Of a stretch of DNA of 16,731 bases, positions 8,043 through 14,827 are shown in pieces. The position numbers were made by a program, and so were the translations under genes. The notes beneath the pieces are model-generated. The model worked only from the letters and a program-made list of their open reading frames with translations, was not told the DNA's origin and did no database searches. The stretch is from Firmicutes bacterium UBA1535 (GTDB lineage Bacteria > Bacillota > Clostridia > Tissierellales > Sedimentibacteraceae): the NCBI GenBank assembly GCA_002323775.1, contig DCPV01000032.1, positions 1 through 16,731 of the forward strand, in the 5' to 3' direction. Position 1 is the stretch's first letter, and each line of letters starts with the position of its first letter.

Positions 8043-8089
8043 AATTAATGTTATATACCTTTAATTACTAAGTATATAACATTAATTCT
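8041..8089. terminator. Long perfect hairpin at the stop codon of the HAD gene
   Basis: Arms 8041-8057 and 8073-8089 pair over 17 bases without mismatch around a 15-base loop. The stem begins inside the TAG stop. The T-rich tail is poor (TACACTTTTATT), so it may be a weak terminator or a 3'-end stabiliser; a better terminator lies at 8170-8240. Confidence 0.55.
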
Positions 8090-8169
8090 TACACTTTTAT
8101 TCTCTGTGCAAAATATTCAATATATTATTAGTACAAAAAACCATATATCCTTTGAAAGAAAATTTGTAT

Positions 8170-8240
8170 AACACGAATGATATGTATAATATATAGCGTA
8201 TTGTTCGTGTTTTTATATATTTTTTTAATTTTTTTTGTTT
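8170..8240 (+). terminator. Terminator or attenuator hairpin upstream of glutamine synthetase
   Basis: AACACGAA at 8170-8177 pairs with TTCGTGTT at 8204-8211. Allowing G-U pairs, the stem extends to about 16 pairs, followed by an extended T-rich run through 8240. This could end transcription from the HAD gene. A second ACACGAA at 8264-8270 could pair with the same 3' arm, so an alternative, attenuation-like fold is possible. The rest of the 357-base gap, 8090-8169 and 8271-8399, is AT-rich with no gene. Confidence 0.65.
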
Positions 8241-8399
8241 TTTTAAAAATTTTTCTTGCTAATACACGAATTATCTGCTATATTTAATTTTAAAAATAAT
8301 TTAAACTTATACTATTAATAAAAATGATTACAAATGATAAAACTTAAATAAAAGAGTCTATATAAAATTTACATAAATATATATGAAGGGAATGAAAAG

Positions 8400-10292
8400 A
8401 TGAATAATAAAATTTACACAATTAAACCAGATTACCATACAAAGGAAGTCTTAACAAAGATTTTAAATGAGCATCCTGAGATAAAATTTGTATCTCTGAT
8501 GGGAATTGATATTGGCGGTAATGGAACGGATGAAAAAATTCCAATTAAGCTTTTTTTAGACGACATGGACAATATGCTAAGGTATGGTATACAAACAGAT
8601 GGCTCCAGTGTTGAGCTTCAGGGTATCGCTATATTAAACAACGCAAGAGTAGATTTAGTGCCTGACATTAACAGCACTTGGTTTGTTGATTATAACAACG
8701 AATATTTTTGCGATGAAAGCAACCTTCCTATTGGAACTCTAAAAATACCTTCTTTCCTTGTACATAATCGCAAAGAGGTATGTTCCCGTTCAATTTTAAA
8801 AAGGTCAACAGAAAATTTTAAAAATAAATTAAAATCTTTGCTGTACGACAATCCACAAATATGCAAAAAATATGGATTTAGCTATGAGGACATACAAGAG
8901 GTATCGCTCACAAGTGCAACCGAGCTGGAAATGTGGGTTCAAACACCCGAACAAAATGCTGATTTAGAAGCATTATCCGCTTCCCAAACTCTCAAAGAGC
9001 AATATTGGAAAAGAACTATGGGGACTGTGAGAACAGTCATTGAAAAAAGTATTATAGAGCTTGAAAAATATGGCTTAGAGCCTGAGATGGCTCATAAAGA
9101 GGTTGGTGGAATAACCAATACTATTGATTCATCTGGTAAGATAACTCATGTTATGGAACAGTTAGAAATAGACTGGAAGTATTCTAATCCACTACAGGCA
9201 GCTGACAATGAAATCCTTGTAAGAGAGCTTTTAGAGGACATGTTTAGAATTCATGGATTAGTTGTGAGCTTTAAGGCTAAACCATTAGAGGGTGTTGCCG
9301 GAAACGGAGAGCATGTTCACCTTGGTGTTGCAATAAAGACAAAGGCTGGAAAAAGAATTAATCTTTTTGCCCCTAAGGATATGAAAGAGGATTACTTGAG
9401 TGAAATAGGCTATGGAGCTTTGATGGGAATTCTAAAAAATTATGAAGTTATAAATCCATTTGTAACGGCTACAAATGATGCTTTCAACAGATTAAAGCCC
9501 GGCTTTGAAGCACCTGTATGTATAGTTACATCACTTGGCGGAACTAAAGAAAGTCCAACAAGAAACAGGTCTGTGTTGATAGGGCTGATAAGAGATATTG
9601 ACAACCCGCTTGCCACAAGATTTGAATTAAGGTCACCAAACCCATATTCAAACACTTATTTAGTTATGTCAGCCTGCTTCCAAGCAATGATTGATGGAAT
9701 AAGCTCTGCTATAAAAAGTGGACTAAGTACGGAAGAATTAGAAAAACAAATATCTAAAAAGACTGGTGAATCCTCCTTCTATCTGAGTAAGGACAGAGAG
9801 TACAGAAGCGAGGAGGATGTGTTTGAGCATTATACGGAAGAAGAAAGAGAAGCCTTGTATGGCAAAGCTCCTTCAACTGTTTGGGAAAACCTAGAAGCAT
9901 TTAACAAATGTGAAGATAAGCAACGTGTTTTAAAGGATGGAGCTGTATTTACAGATGATATTATAAATTCTTTTGTTCAAGTGACAAAAGAAAAATGGTT
10001 AAATGAGCTAAAGGTAAGAATAATACCAAGCAGTATAGATATAATAAGAGGTTTTGCAAAGCTTCACAGGGATGCAGACTGCGATTTGGATGTAATAAAC
10101 TGGGAAAATGTAGTGTTTCTAAAAACAAAGCTAATGAAAGACACACTACATAAGAAAAGCGTCTTTACAAAATTAGTAGAAGCTTTGAACAGTAAGGATT
10201 ATTCAAGTGCTTCTGAGCTTCAAAAGCAAATGAATGAAAAAATGACAGAGCTAAGACTAGCATATGGCGCTTATAAAAGAAATATATTTTAA
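8400..10292 (+). CDS. glnA: Glutamine synthetase, long clostridial form
   Basis: A 630-residue ATP-dependent ligase making glutamine from glutamate and ammonium. The catalytic core follows type I order: TDGSS (66-70), TELEMW (174-179) with metal-binding Glu, HKEVGG (232-237), AGNGEHVHLG (300-309), NRLKPGFEAPV (363-373) with RNRS (388-391), and TRFELRSPNPYSNTYL (406-421). A Tyr in EALYGKAP aligns with the loop holding the adenylylation tyrosine of enteric enzymes; whether it is modified is unknown. The protein is about 180 residues longer than the usual 440-470, with extra sequence at about 110-172 and beyond residue 500. It is not the 700-residue type III enzyme. GAAGGGAA precedes the ATG. 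It is monocistronic, with a terminator just after the stop. Long forms like this occur in clostridia. Confidence 0.92.
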   Translation: MNNKIYTIKPDYHTKEVLTKILNEHPEIKFVSLMGIDIGGNGTDEKIPIKLFLDDMDNMLRYGIQTDGSSVELQGIAILNNARVDLVPDINSTWFVDYNNEYFCDESNLPIGTLKIPSFLVHNRKEVCSRSILKRSTENFKNKLKSLLYDNPQICKKYGFSYEDIQEVSLTSATELEMWVQTPEQNADLEALSASQTLKEQYWKRTMGTVRTVIEKSIIELEKYGLEPEMAHKEVGGITNTIDSSGKITHVMEQLEIDWKYSNPLQAADNEILVRELLEDMFRIHGLVVSFKAKPLEGVAGNGEHVHLGVAIKTKAGKRINLFAPKDMKEDYLSEIGYGALMGILKNYEVINPFVTATNDAFNRLKPGFEAPVCIVTSLGGTKESPTRNRSVLIGLIRDIDNPLATRFELRSPNPYSNTYLVMSACFQAMIDGISSAIKSGLSTEELEKQISKKTGESSFYLSKDREYRSEEDVFEHYTEEEREALYGKAPSTVWENLEAFNKCEDKQRVLKDGAVFTDDIINSFVQVTKEKWLNELKVRIIPSSIDIIRGFAKLHRDADCDLDVINWENVVFLKTKLMKDTLHKKSVFTKLVEALNSKDYSSASELQKQMNEKMTELRLAYGAYKRNIF

Positions 10293-10297
10293 TTTTT

Positions 10298-10333
10298 AAA
10301 ATAGGATGGATAATTGATTCATTCTATTTTTTT
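10298..10333 (+). terminator. Rho-independent terminator of glutamine synthetase gene
   Basis: AAAATAGGATG (10298-10308) pairs with CATTCTATTTT (10320-10330), 11 pairs including one G-U, with an 11-base loop and a run of seven T at 10327-10333. It starts 6 bases after the stop codon. Confidence 0.85.
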
Positions 10334-10375
10334 ATAGATATAACATTGATATTATTTAAAATAGAAAAAAATCAC

Positions 10376-10404
10376 TTGCTAAATATTGGTAAATATTTTA
10401 TAAT
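10376..10404 (+). promoter_or_regulatory. Promoter of the S41 protease gene (cassette copy A)
   Basis: TTGCTA (10376-10381) and TATAAT (10399-10404) are 17 bases apart. The 32 bases from 10376 match those at 14693 in 29 positions, including the spacer, which normally drifts. This suggests a shared origin or a shared regulator binding in the spacer. Confidence 0.75.
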
Positions 10405-10419
10405 AAAGCTATCAAAGAT

Positions 10420-10489
10420 ATTTTATACAATTTAAAGATACCTTAAAGCCTTAAATTTTTAACTTGCATATTAAATTATTGTATAAAAT
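10420..10489 (+). promoter_or_regulatory. Leader hairpin of the S41 protease gene
   Basis: ATTTTATACAAT (10420-10431) pairs perfectly with ATTGTATAAAAT (10478-10489), closing a 46-base loop about 14 bases upstream of the ribosome binding site. The equivalent leader at 14738-14802 keeps the stem with one A-U pair changed to G-U. No known riboswitch was recognised. Confidence 0.5.
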
Positions 10490-10513
10490 AATAAAAATAA
10501 TGCGAGGTATGTT

Positions 10514-12463
10514 ATGAAAAAAATTATAGTATTTATTTTTATCTTTTTAAGTGTAATTTCTAACAACATGTTATATGCAAACCAAAACTCAGCAACAACA
10601 AATCTAAATCAAAAATCCAATGACAAATTATCAATTGATATGATGAAAAAAGATGTTGATTTTATTGTTAATTGGATTGAAACCCATCATCCTGAAATTA
10701 TAAAATACGGTTTTAGTGAGGAGCAGAGAAATACAATCGATTTTGTCTATAAAAATATAGATAAAGACATGAGCAAAAATGAATTTTTCTTTATAATAAA
10801 TAGGTTATTTGCTATGCTTAATGATGGTCATTGCATATTATACTATTATCCTCAAACTACTTTATATCTTGATATACCTTTTGTTTGGCTTGAGGAGGGT
10901 ATAATAATCACACAAAATATCAATGATTTTAAAATTGGAGATAAAATTTTGTCTATAGGAAATAAATCCGAAAGTGAACTTATTTCCCTAATAAAACAAC
11001 AAGTAAGCTCAGAAAACATATATTGGCTTAGGAAAAAAGCCTATGAAATTTTAACATCTAAAGCATATTTAGAGAATTTTAAATTAATGAATAATGATGG
11101 CTCAGTAGATATTAAGATTTTGCGAAAAGAAAAAAATGATGAAGCATCTTATGAGAAAATATTAGATTTTAATGTTAAGCTTAAAGATAGTCTCACTTCA
11201 AATATAAATTTACCTATAATAAGAAATTCAAACGAGTGGATAGACTGGTATATAGAAAAGGATAATAATTTAGCTTATTTTAGATTTGATAATTGGCCTC
11301 CAAGGGGAGAAAAGCATGAAGAACTAAAAAAACAGTTAGACAATTTCTTTTCAGAGGTGTTCAAAAACAATATTAGAAATATTGCATTTGACATAAGAAG
11401 AAATCCTGGGGGCAACGCTCCGATACTAGATGATATATTATCTTATCTTAAAACAGATAAAATTTATTCAGCTTCTTATGAAGAATATAATCAATATGTT
11501 CCAAAAAAAGATAAACTATTTGATGGTTCAGTATATTTTTTGACTTCAAATCAATCGTTTAGCTGCTCTGTATACGCATTGACTATATTAAAGGATAATA
11601 AGATTGTTAAAACTATCGGTGAACCAACTGGGCAAAAACCAGCCTTTAACTTTCATGGAGAAGGATCAGACAGTATGCTGCCTAATACAGGCTGGGAATT
11701 TATGATGACAAGCGAATTAAATACAAGACCTATGGATATTGAGCCGGAAGATTCATTATACTCAGATATAGCTGTTAATACTACAAGAGATGACATATTG
11801 AATTCATCTGATGCACAGATGTTTAAATTAAGACAGATATCAAATCCGTCATTAAAGAAAAATATAATAAAAGAACAAGTATTTGTAGCACCGAACGGAA
11901 ATATTACTATTAAAAATAGTGATTGTTTTAATATTGACATGAAAAATAGAACTATTAATCTGCACTTTAGCGACGATAAAATAAAAAAAGACGATATAAA
12001 CTTTTCCCTTTTAGGAAAAAATCCAAAAGCTTTAGTATATACAATAGCTCCTGATAATAAAACTGCAACAATTAATATAGATATAAAGTCTAAAATAGGA
12101 GAAAAATATTTACTTATTGTAAATGCTGTGGATCATATTGAATATCATATAGAGTTTGTTGTAAATGATTTTAAAGTTAAAAACTATTCTCATACAAAAT
12201 TTGGCTACATGCTTTTCTATTTCTCAGAGAATATAAAAGATATCAGAGAATACAAGTTAATAGTATCTGATGAAAATGGTAAGCCCTTAGATATATCTGC
12301 GGCAAAGGTAGTAGAAAATGGAGATTCTTTGCTCTTAAATTTAAGTAGCAAGTTTAAAGTAGGAAATACCTATAAATTATATATACCAAAAAACACTATA
12401 TTGTTGACAAATGGAAGCTATAATAATGAAGATATATACTTAGACTTTATAATAAAGAATTAA
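10514..12463 (+). CDS. Secreted S41-family serine peptidase with Ig-like C-terminal region
   Basis: A 649-residue exported protein with a signal peptide (residues 1-22, cleavage probably after YANA-like YAN). An N-terminal helical part with MLNDGHCILYYY (101-112) precedes a PDZ-like stretch with IGDKILSIGN (141-150). The tail-specific-protease core contains AYFRFDNW (254-261), DIRRNPGGNA (293-302) and SNQSFSCSVYAL (345-356); by the family pattern the nucleophile is probably Ser350. EPTGQKP (370-376) is the strand that follows in this family. From about 455 to the end, two segments look like SbsA-type Ig-like domains (NLHFSDDKI..., MLFYFSENI...). S41 enzymes cut the C-termini of exported or envelope proteins; the target here is unknown. 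GAGG lies 6 bases before the ATG. It shares its promoter and leader with the broken lipoprotein gene at 14828, so both may be expressed together. Confidence 0.85.
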   Translation: MKKIIVFIFIFLSVISNNMLYANQNSATTNLNQKSNDKLSIDMMKKDVDFIVNWIETHHPEIIKYGFSEEQRNTIDFVYKNIDKDMSKNEFFFIINRLFAMLNDGHCILYYYPQTTLYLDIPFVWLEEGIIITQNINDFKIGDKILSIGNKSESELISLIKQQVSSENIYWLRKKAYEILTSKAYLENFKLMNNDGSVDIKILRKEKNDEASYEKILDFNVKLKDSLTSNINLPIIRNSNEWIDWYIEKDNNLAYFRFDNWPPRGEKHEELKKQLDNFFSEVFKNNIRNIAFDIRRNPGGNAPILDDILSYLKTDKIYSASYEEYNQYVPKKDKLFDGSVYFLTSNQSFSCSVYALTILKDNKIVKTIGEPTGQKPAFNFHGEGSDSMLPNTGWEFMMTSELNTRPMDIEPEDSLYSDIAVNTTRDDILNSSDAQMFKLRQISNPSLKKNIIKEQVFVAPNGNITIKNSDCFNIDMKNRTINLHFSDDKIKKDDINFSLLGKNPKALVYTIAPDNKTATINIDIKSKIGEKYLLIVNAVDHIEYHIEFVVNDFKVKNYSHTKFGYMLFYFSENIKDIREYKLIVSDENGKPLDISAAKVVENGDSLLLNLSSKFKVGNTYKLYIPKNTILLTNGSYNNEDIYLDFIIKN

Positions 12464-12507
12464 AATTTCTTGTAGTAATGTTTTTATTTAAACTTCAGTA
12501 ATTTAAT

Positions 12508-12549
12508 AAAAAAAGCGTAAATACATTCCATAGTATTTATGCTTTTTTT
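12508..12549. terminator. Bidirectional terminator between convergent genes
   Basis: Arms 12508-12524 and 12533-12549 form a 17-base-pair stem (one G-U on the plus strand) with an 8-base loop. Runs of seven or more A on the left and T on the right supply U-tracts on both strands. It serves the S41 gene (plus) and the sigma-factor gene (minus). Confidence 0.9.
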
Positions 12550-12597
12550 TAATGAAATCTAGTTATCTTTATTTTAAAAATTGACACATTTAAATAA

Positions 12598-13188
12598 TTA
12601 ATTATTAATAAATGTTAAAAGCTTTTTCAAAGCATTATTTTTTGTTTTGTTGACTGCTTGTCTTGATATACTCAATTTCTTTGCAAGCTCTGCCTCACTG
12701 TATCCATAAAAGAAAATTGAACTAATAATAAATTTTTCTTTATTAGGGAGCTTGTCCACTAATTGATTGATGAATATTCTTAAATCATGATCTATTTGCC
12801 GGCAATCAATTACAATAAAATCATTTAATGGTATTTCCTGATAAAAGTTTAATAGGCTTTGCTTTCTTAGCTTATAATATTCATATCTAATAGCAGCTGC
12901 TATATAAGACACAAACTCATTATCATTATTTAGACTTTCTCTGTTTGTAGGAATAACCTTAATTATTTTTATTAGCTCTATTACTAAGTCTGATTCAGCC
13001 GTGTCATATTTTAGTTTTCTACTATACTTTCTAATAATAGGTTTAAACTTTTCTATAAGCTCCATAAGTGCATCCTTGTCATCATACTTTGCTTTTTGCA
13101 AAGTTTCTAACATTCTTTTTTCCATTTTTTGTTCATCCATTAAAATTTCCCCTTTCATTTCAATATTGATTTGAAATTTTCTTGACAT
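12598..13188 (-). CDS. Sigma-70-family factor of the TcdR/BotR/UviA type
   Basis: A 196-residue protein with sigma region 2 at about 36-112 (FKPIIRKYSRKLKYDTAESDLVIELI at 48-73, written here in part) and a C-terminal helix-turn-helix resembling region 4 at 135-192 (YSEAELAKKLSISRQAVNKT). The stretch from the FKP motif to ESDL is the hallmark of the small group V sigma factors that switch on toxin or bacteriocin genes in clostridia (TcdR, BotR, TetR, UviA). A BhlA/UviB-type holin is encoded divergently 433 bases away, as UviA is paired with UviB in Clostridium perfringens. AAAGGAGG lies 11 bases before the ATG at 13188; an ATG at 13140 with AAAGGGG 8 bases upstream would give a 180-residue product closer to family length. 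It could instead be a phage or mobile-element HTH regulator of the sigma fold. Confidence 0.75.
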   Translation of the reverse strand: MSRKFQINIEMKGEILMDEQKMEKRMLETLQKAKYDDKDALMELIEKFKPIIRKYSRKLKYDTAESDLVIELIKIIKVIPTNRESLNNDNEFVSYIAAAIRYEYYKLRKQSLLNFYQEIPLNDFIVIDCRQIDHDLRIFINQLVDKLPNKEKFIISSIFFYGYSEAELAKKLSISRQAVNKTKNNALKKLLTFINN

Positions 13189-13621
13189 TTTAACTATTTC
13201 CTCCTTTAAGTTTAAATTTATACAATTTCAATTACAATATCCTAATGCTTTGAATTCCAATAATATTAATGATTATTTACGATTAAATGAAAAATACAGT
13301 TATGTCAAATATTGTTTTACTGTGTTTAAGTAACAAGATTATGAAAAAAAATATATCCTTTGATTTATATATTTAAAAATACAGTAAAGCGATATGATGA
13401 TATAAAATTGAAATATACATACTTATAAACTAATATACATATTTGTATAAATTTGTAAACCATATAACGAAAAAAATCTATTTTTGTTTAAAAATAACTT
13501 TACTAAAATAAAATTAATAAATTTTTATATCTTTTAATTTACAAAATTAAAAAAATATACTTATTTATTCTTAAAGATCATATATTTAGGTCTTAATTAA
13601 TCTATGTTGAGGTGAAATAAG
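13189..13621. promoter_or_regulatory. Divergent control region of sigma and holin genes, with repeated boxes
   Basis: This 433-base non-coding region separates the divergent genes. ACAGTTA or ACAGTAAA boxes occur three times: AAAATACAGT at 13291-13300, the reverse complement TTTTACTGTGTTTAA at 13315-13329, and AAAATACAGTAAA at 13375-13387. TTTACA at 13538-13543, with CTTATT 16 bases later (13560-13565), resembles the -35 element reported for TcdR/UviA-class promoters and lies about 50 bases upstream of the holin start. No convincing sigma-A promoter was found for the sigma gene. Confidence 0.4.
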
Positions 13622-13846
13622 ATGAATGAAAAAATAGTAGAATTTGCTGCAACGCAAGGTATATGGGCATTGCTATCAGTATCACTAATATTTTATATTT
13701 TAAAAGCACAGGAAAAGAGAGATAACATGCAAGAAGAAAGGGAAAAAAATTATCAGCTAATAATAGCTAATCTAAGCGAAAAGTTTAAATTTTTTGAAAG
13801 TATAAAAGAGGATATAACAGAAATTAAAAATATTTTAATGAAATAG
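13622..13846 (+). CDS. BhlA/UviB-family holin-like peptide
   Basis: A 74-residue protein with one membrane segment at about 12-28 (TQGIWALLSVSLIFYILK), a charged turn (AQEKRD) and a coiled-coil-prone, lysine/glutamate-rich tail ending in EDITEIKNILMK. This arrangement, with the QGIWALL start of the membrane helix and KREx after it, is that of BhlA from Bacillus phages and UviB from Clostridium perfringens. Such peptides make holes in the cytoplasmic membrane or help release bacteriocins. GAGGTG precedes the ATG by 7 bases, and a terminator follows. No endolysin, phage structural gene or recombinase is in the window, which argues for a bacteriocin-release role rather than a prophage. Confidence 0.85.
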   Translation: MNEKIVEFAATQGIWALLSVSLIFYILKAQEKRDNMQEEREKNYQLIIANLSEKFKFFESIKEDITEIKNILMK

Positions 13847-13877
13847 TTGCTCAGTAAAAATTGATTTTGTACTATTT

Positions 13878-13952
13878 ATAGCAAATATATTGATTTTGTG
13901 TATGATTTATAAATTTAATTTAAACATACTATTCATATATTTGCTATTTTTT
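13878..13952 (+). terminator. Terminator of the holin-like gene
   Basis: ATAGCAAATATA (13878-13889) pairs with TATATTTGCTAT (13936-13947), 12 perfect pairs, and the inner bases GTATG/CATAC can pair too. Six T follow (13947-13952). The stop codon is 32 bases upstream. Confidence 0.75.
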
Positions 13953-14037
13953 ATGTTAATATTTAGTATAAACATTTAGAAAAAACAAGAATGAATTAGA
14001 AATTTATGTTTACCACTAGTGCATATGATAGGAAAAC

Positions 14038-14079
14038 AATAAAGGATTGTTGTTTATTATAAAGCAACAATCCTTTATT
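14038..14079 (-). terminator. Terminator of the cysteine-rich peptide gene
   Basis: Arms 14038-14052 and 14065-14079 form a perfect 15-base-pair stem with a 12-base loop, 16 bases after the stop codon of the minus-strand gene. The minus-strand tail GUUUUCC is short, so termination may be partial. It could also back up the plus-strand terminator at 13878-13952. Confidence 0.7.
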
Positions 14080-14094
14080 AATTCACTACTTACT

Positions 14095-14331
14095 TTATTG
14101 TGCAGATGATTGGCAAATTAGTTCACATTTTACTTGACAACCATCCTGACATAAACCTTGGCATGACTTCTCACATGCTATCTGACATGATTTTTGGCAG
14201 ATTGATTGGCAATCAACCTCACAAACTGCTAGACATAAAGCTTCGCAATTTGCCTGACAATATTCCATACAAAAGTTACAGCTTTGAGGTTTTATAGTTT
14301 CCTCAACAAAATCATTATTATTCTTACTCAT
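14095..14331 (-). CDS. Cysteine-repeat peptide, candidate ribosomal peptide precursor
   Basis: A 78-residue protein with 15 cysteines. Residues 1-17 form a polar, cysteine-free leader (MSKNNNDFVEETIKPQS). Cysteines then fall at 18, 21 and every fourth residue from 21 to 73 without a gap. Most units read C-Q/E-x-x. The opening spacing C-x2-C-x3-C-x3-C is that of SCIFF-type ranthipeptide precursors, but extended; no radical SAM maturase is in the window. AGGAGG sits 8 bases before the ATG, which supports this strand over the antisense frame. The gene has its own terminator. Its place next to a UviA-like sigma and UviB-like holin suggests a secreted or modified peptide. Alternatives are a metal-binding peptide or a spore-coat protein. 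I do not recognise a named family, and function is not established. Confidence 0.75.
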   Translation of the reverse strand: MSKNNNDFVEETIKPQSCNFCMEYCQANCEALCLAVCEVDCQSICQKSCQIACEKSCQGLCQDGCQVKCELICQSSAQ

Positions 14332-14405
14332 TATAATTTCCTCCTAAAACATTTTATATTTACTATTAATTTGTTTAAGTAAGTCCTCTTATGTCACATT
14401 TTTTC

Positions 14406-14447
14406 TTATGTTACTAAACTGCCTTTTAGACGATTTTTATAATTCAT
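14406..14447 (-). CDS. Thirteen-codon leader ORF upstream of the cysteine-rich gene
   Basis: ATG at 14447 opens MNYKNRLKGSLVT and stops with TAA. AAAGGAGG lies 11 bases upstream, an unusually good ribosome binding site for an ORF this short. The ORF ends 74 bases before the cysteine-rich gene on the same strand. It may be a leader peptide or the remnant of a longer gene; the coding status is uncertain. Confidence 0.3.
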   Translation of the reverse strand: MNYKNRLKGSLVT

Positions 14448-14692
14448 ATAAATCACTCCCTCCTTTATAAAATTGTTACATAAATCTAAAAAGTAAAAAA
14501 CTATAAAATTATCAACCTAAAACTAATAATATTTTTAGTAAAATACAAAATTATTAATAAGAAATTATTAAACAGTAGATATATAAATAATTTGTTTAAG
14601 TTATAAATTTATTTTAAGCAAATAATTTGTCTATTTGCTGCTTTTTATGTTTATATTTATAATAAAAATATTAGAAATAGTTCAAAAAGCAT
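14448..14692. repeat. Spacer holding a diverged repeat of the holin-gene terminator
   Basis: Within this spacer, 14601-14670 aligns without gaps to 13907-13976 at about 55 of 70 bases by hand count. The repeat includes a terminator-like hairpin, AGCAAATA (14617-14624) with TATTTGCT (14632-14639) and five T (14642-14646). No plus-strand gene precedes it here, so it looks like the remains of a duplicated and deleted gene. The rest is AT-rich with no gene. Confidence 0.5.
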
Positions 14693-14721
14693 TTGCTAAT
14701 TATTGGAAAGTATTTTATAAT
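14693..14721 (+). promoter_or_regulatory. Promoter of the broken lipoprotein gene (cassette copy B)
   Basis: TTGCTA (14693-14698) and TATAAT (14716-14721) with 17 bases between, nearly identical to copy A at 10376-10404. The distance from the -10 box to the start codon is 107 bases here and 110 in copy A. Confidence 0.75.
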
Positions 14722-14737
14722 AAAAATACAATAATTG

Positions 14738-14802
14738 TTTTATACAATTCAAAAAAATCACAAAATAGTCTTACATCTTACATATCAATTTATTGTGTAA
14801 AA
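14738..14802 (+). promoter_or_regulatory. Leader hairpin of the broken lipoprotein gene
   Basis: TTTTATACAAT (14738-14748) pairs with ATTGTGTAAAA (14792-14802), 11 pairs including one U-G where copy A has U-A. The loop (43 bases) differs in sequence from copy A, so the stem is preserved better than the loop. Confidence 0.5.
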
Positions 14803-14827
14803 TAAAATATAAAACATTAGGTGTAAT

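Noticed and set aside
14100..14297. A 65-codon plus-strand frame opposite the cysteine-rich gene
   Set aside because: No ribosome binding site and no family features, while the minus-strand frame has AGGAGG at proper spacing and a terminator.
12598..14331. Prophage remnant
   Set aside because: The holin-like and sigma-like genes could be phage derived, but there is no integrase, endolysin, structural gene or attachment-site repeat in the window.
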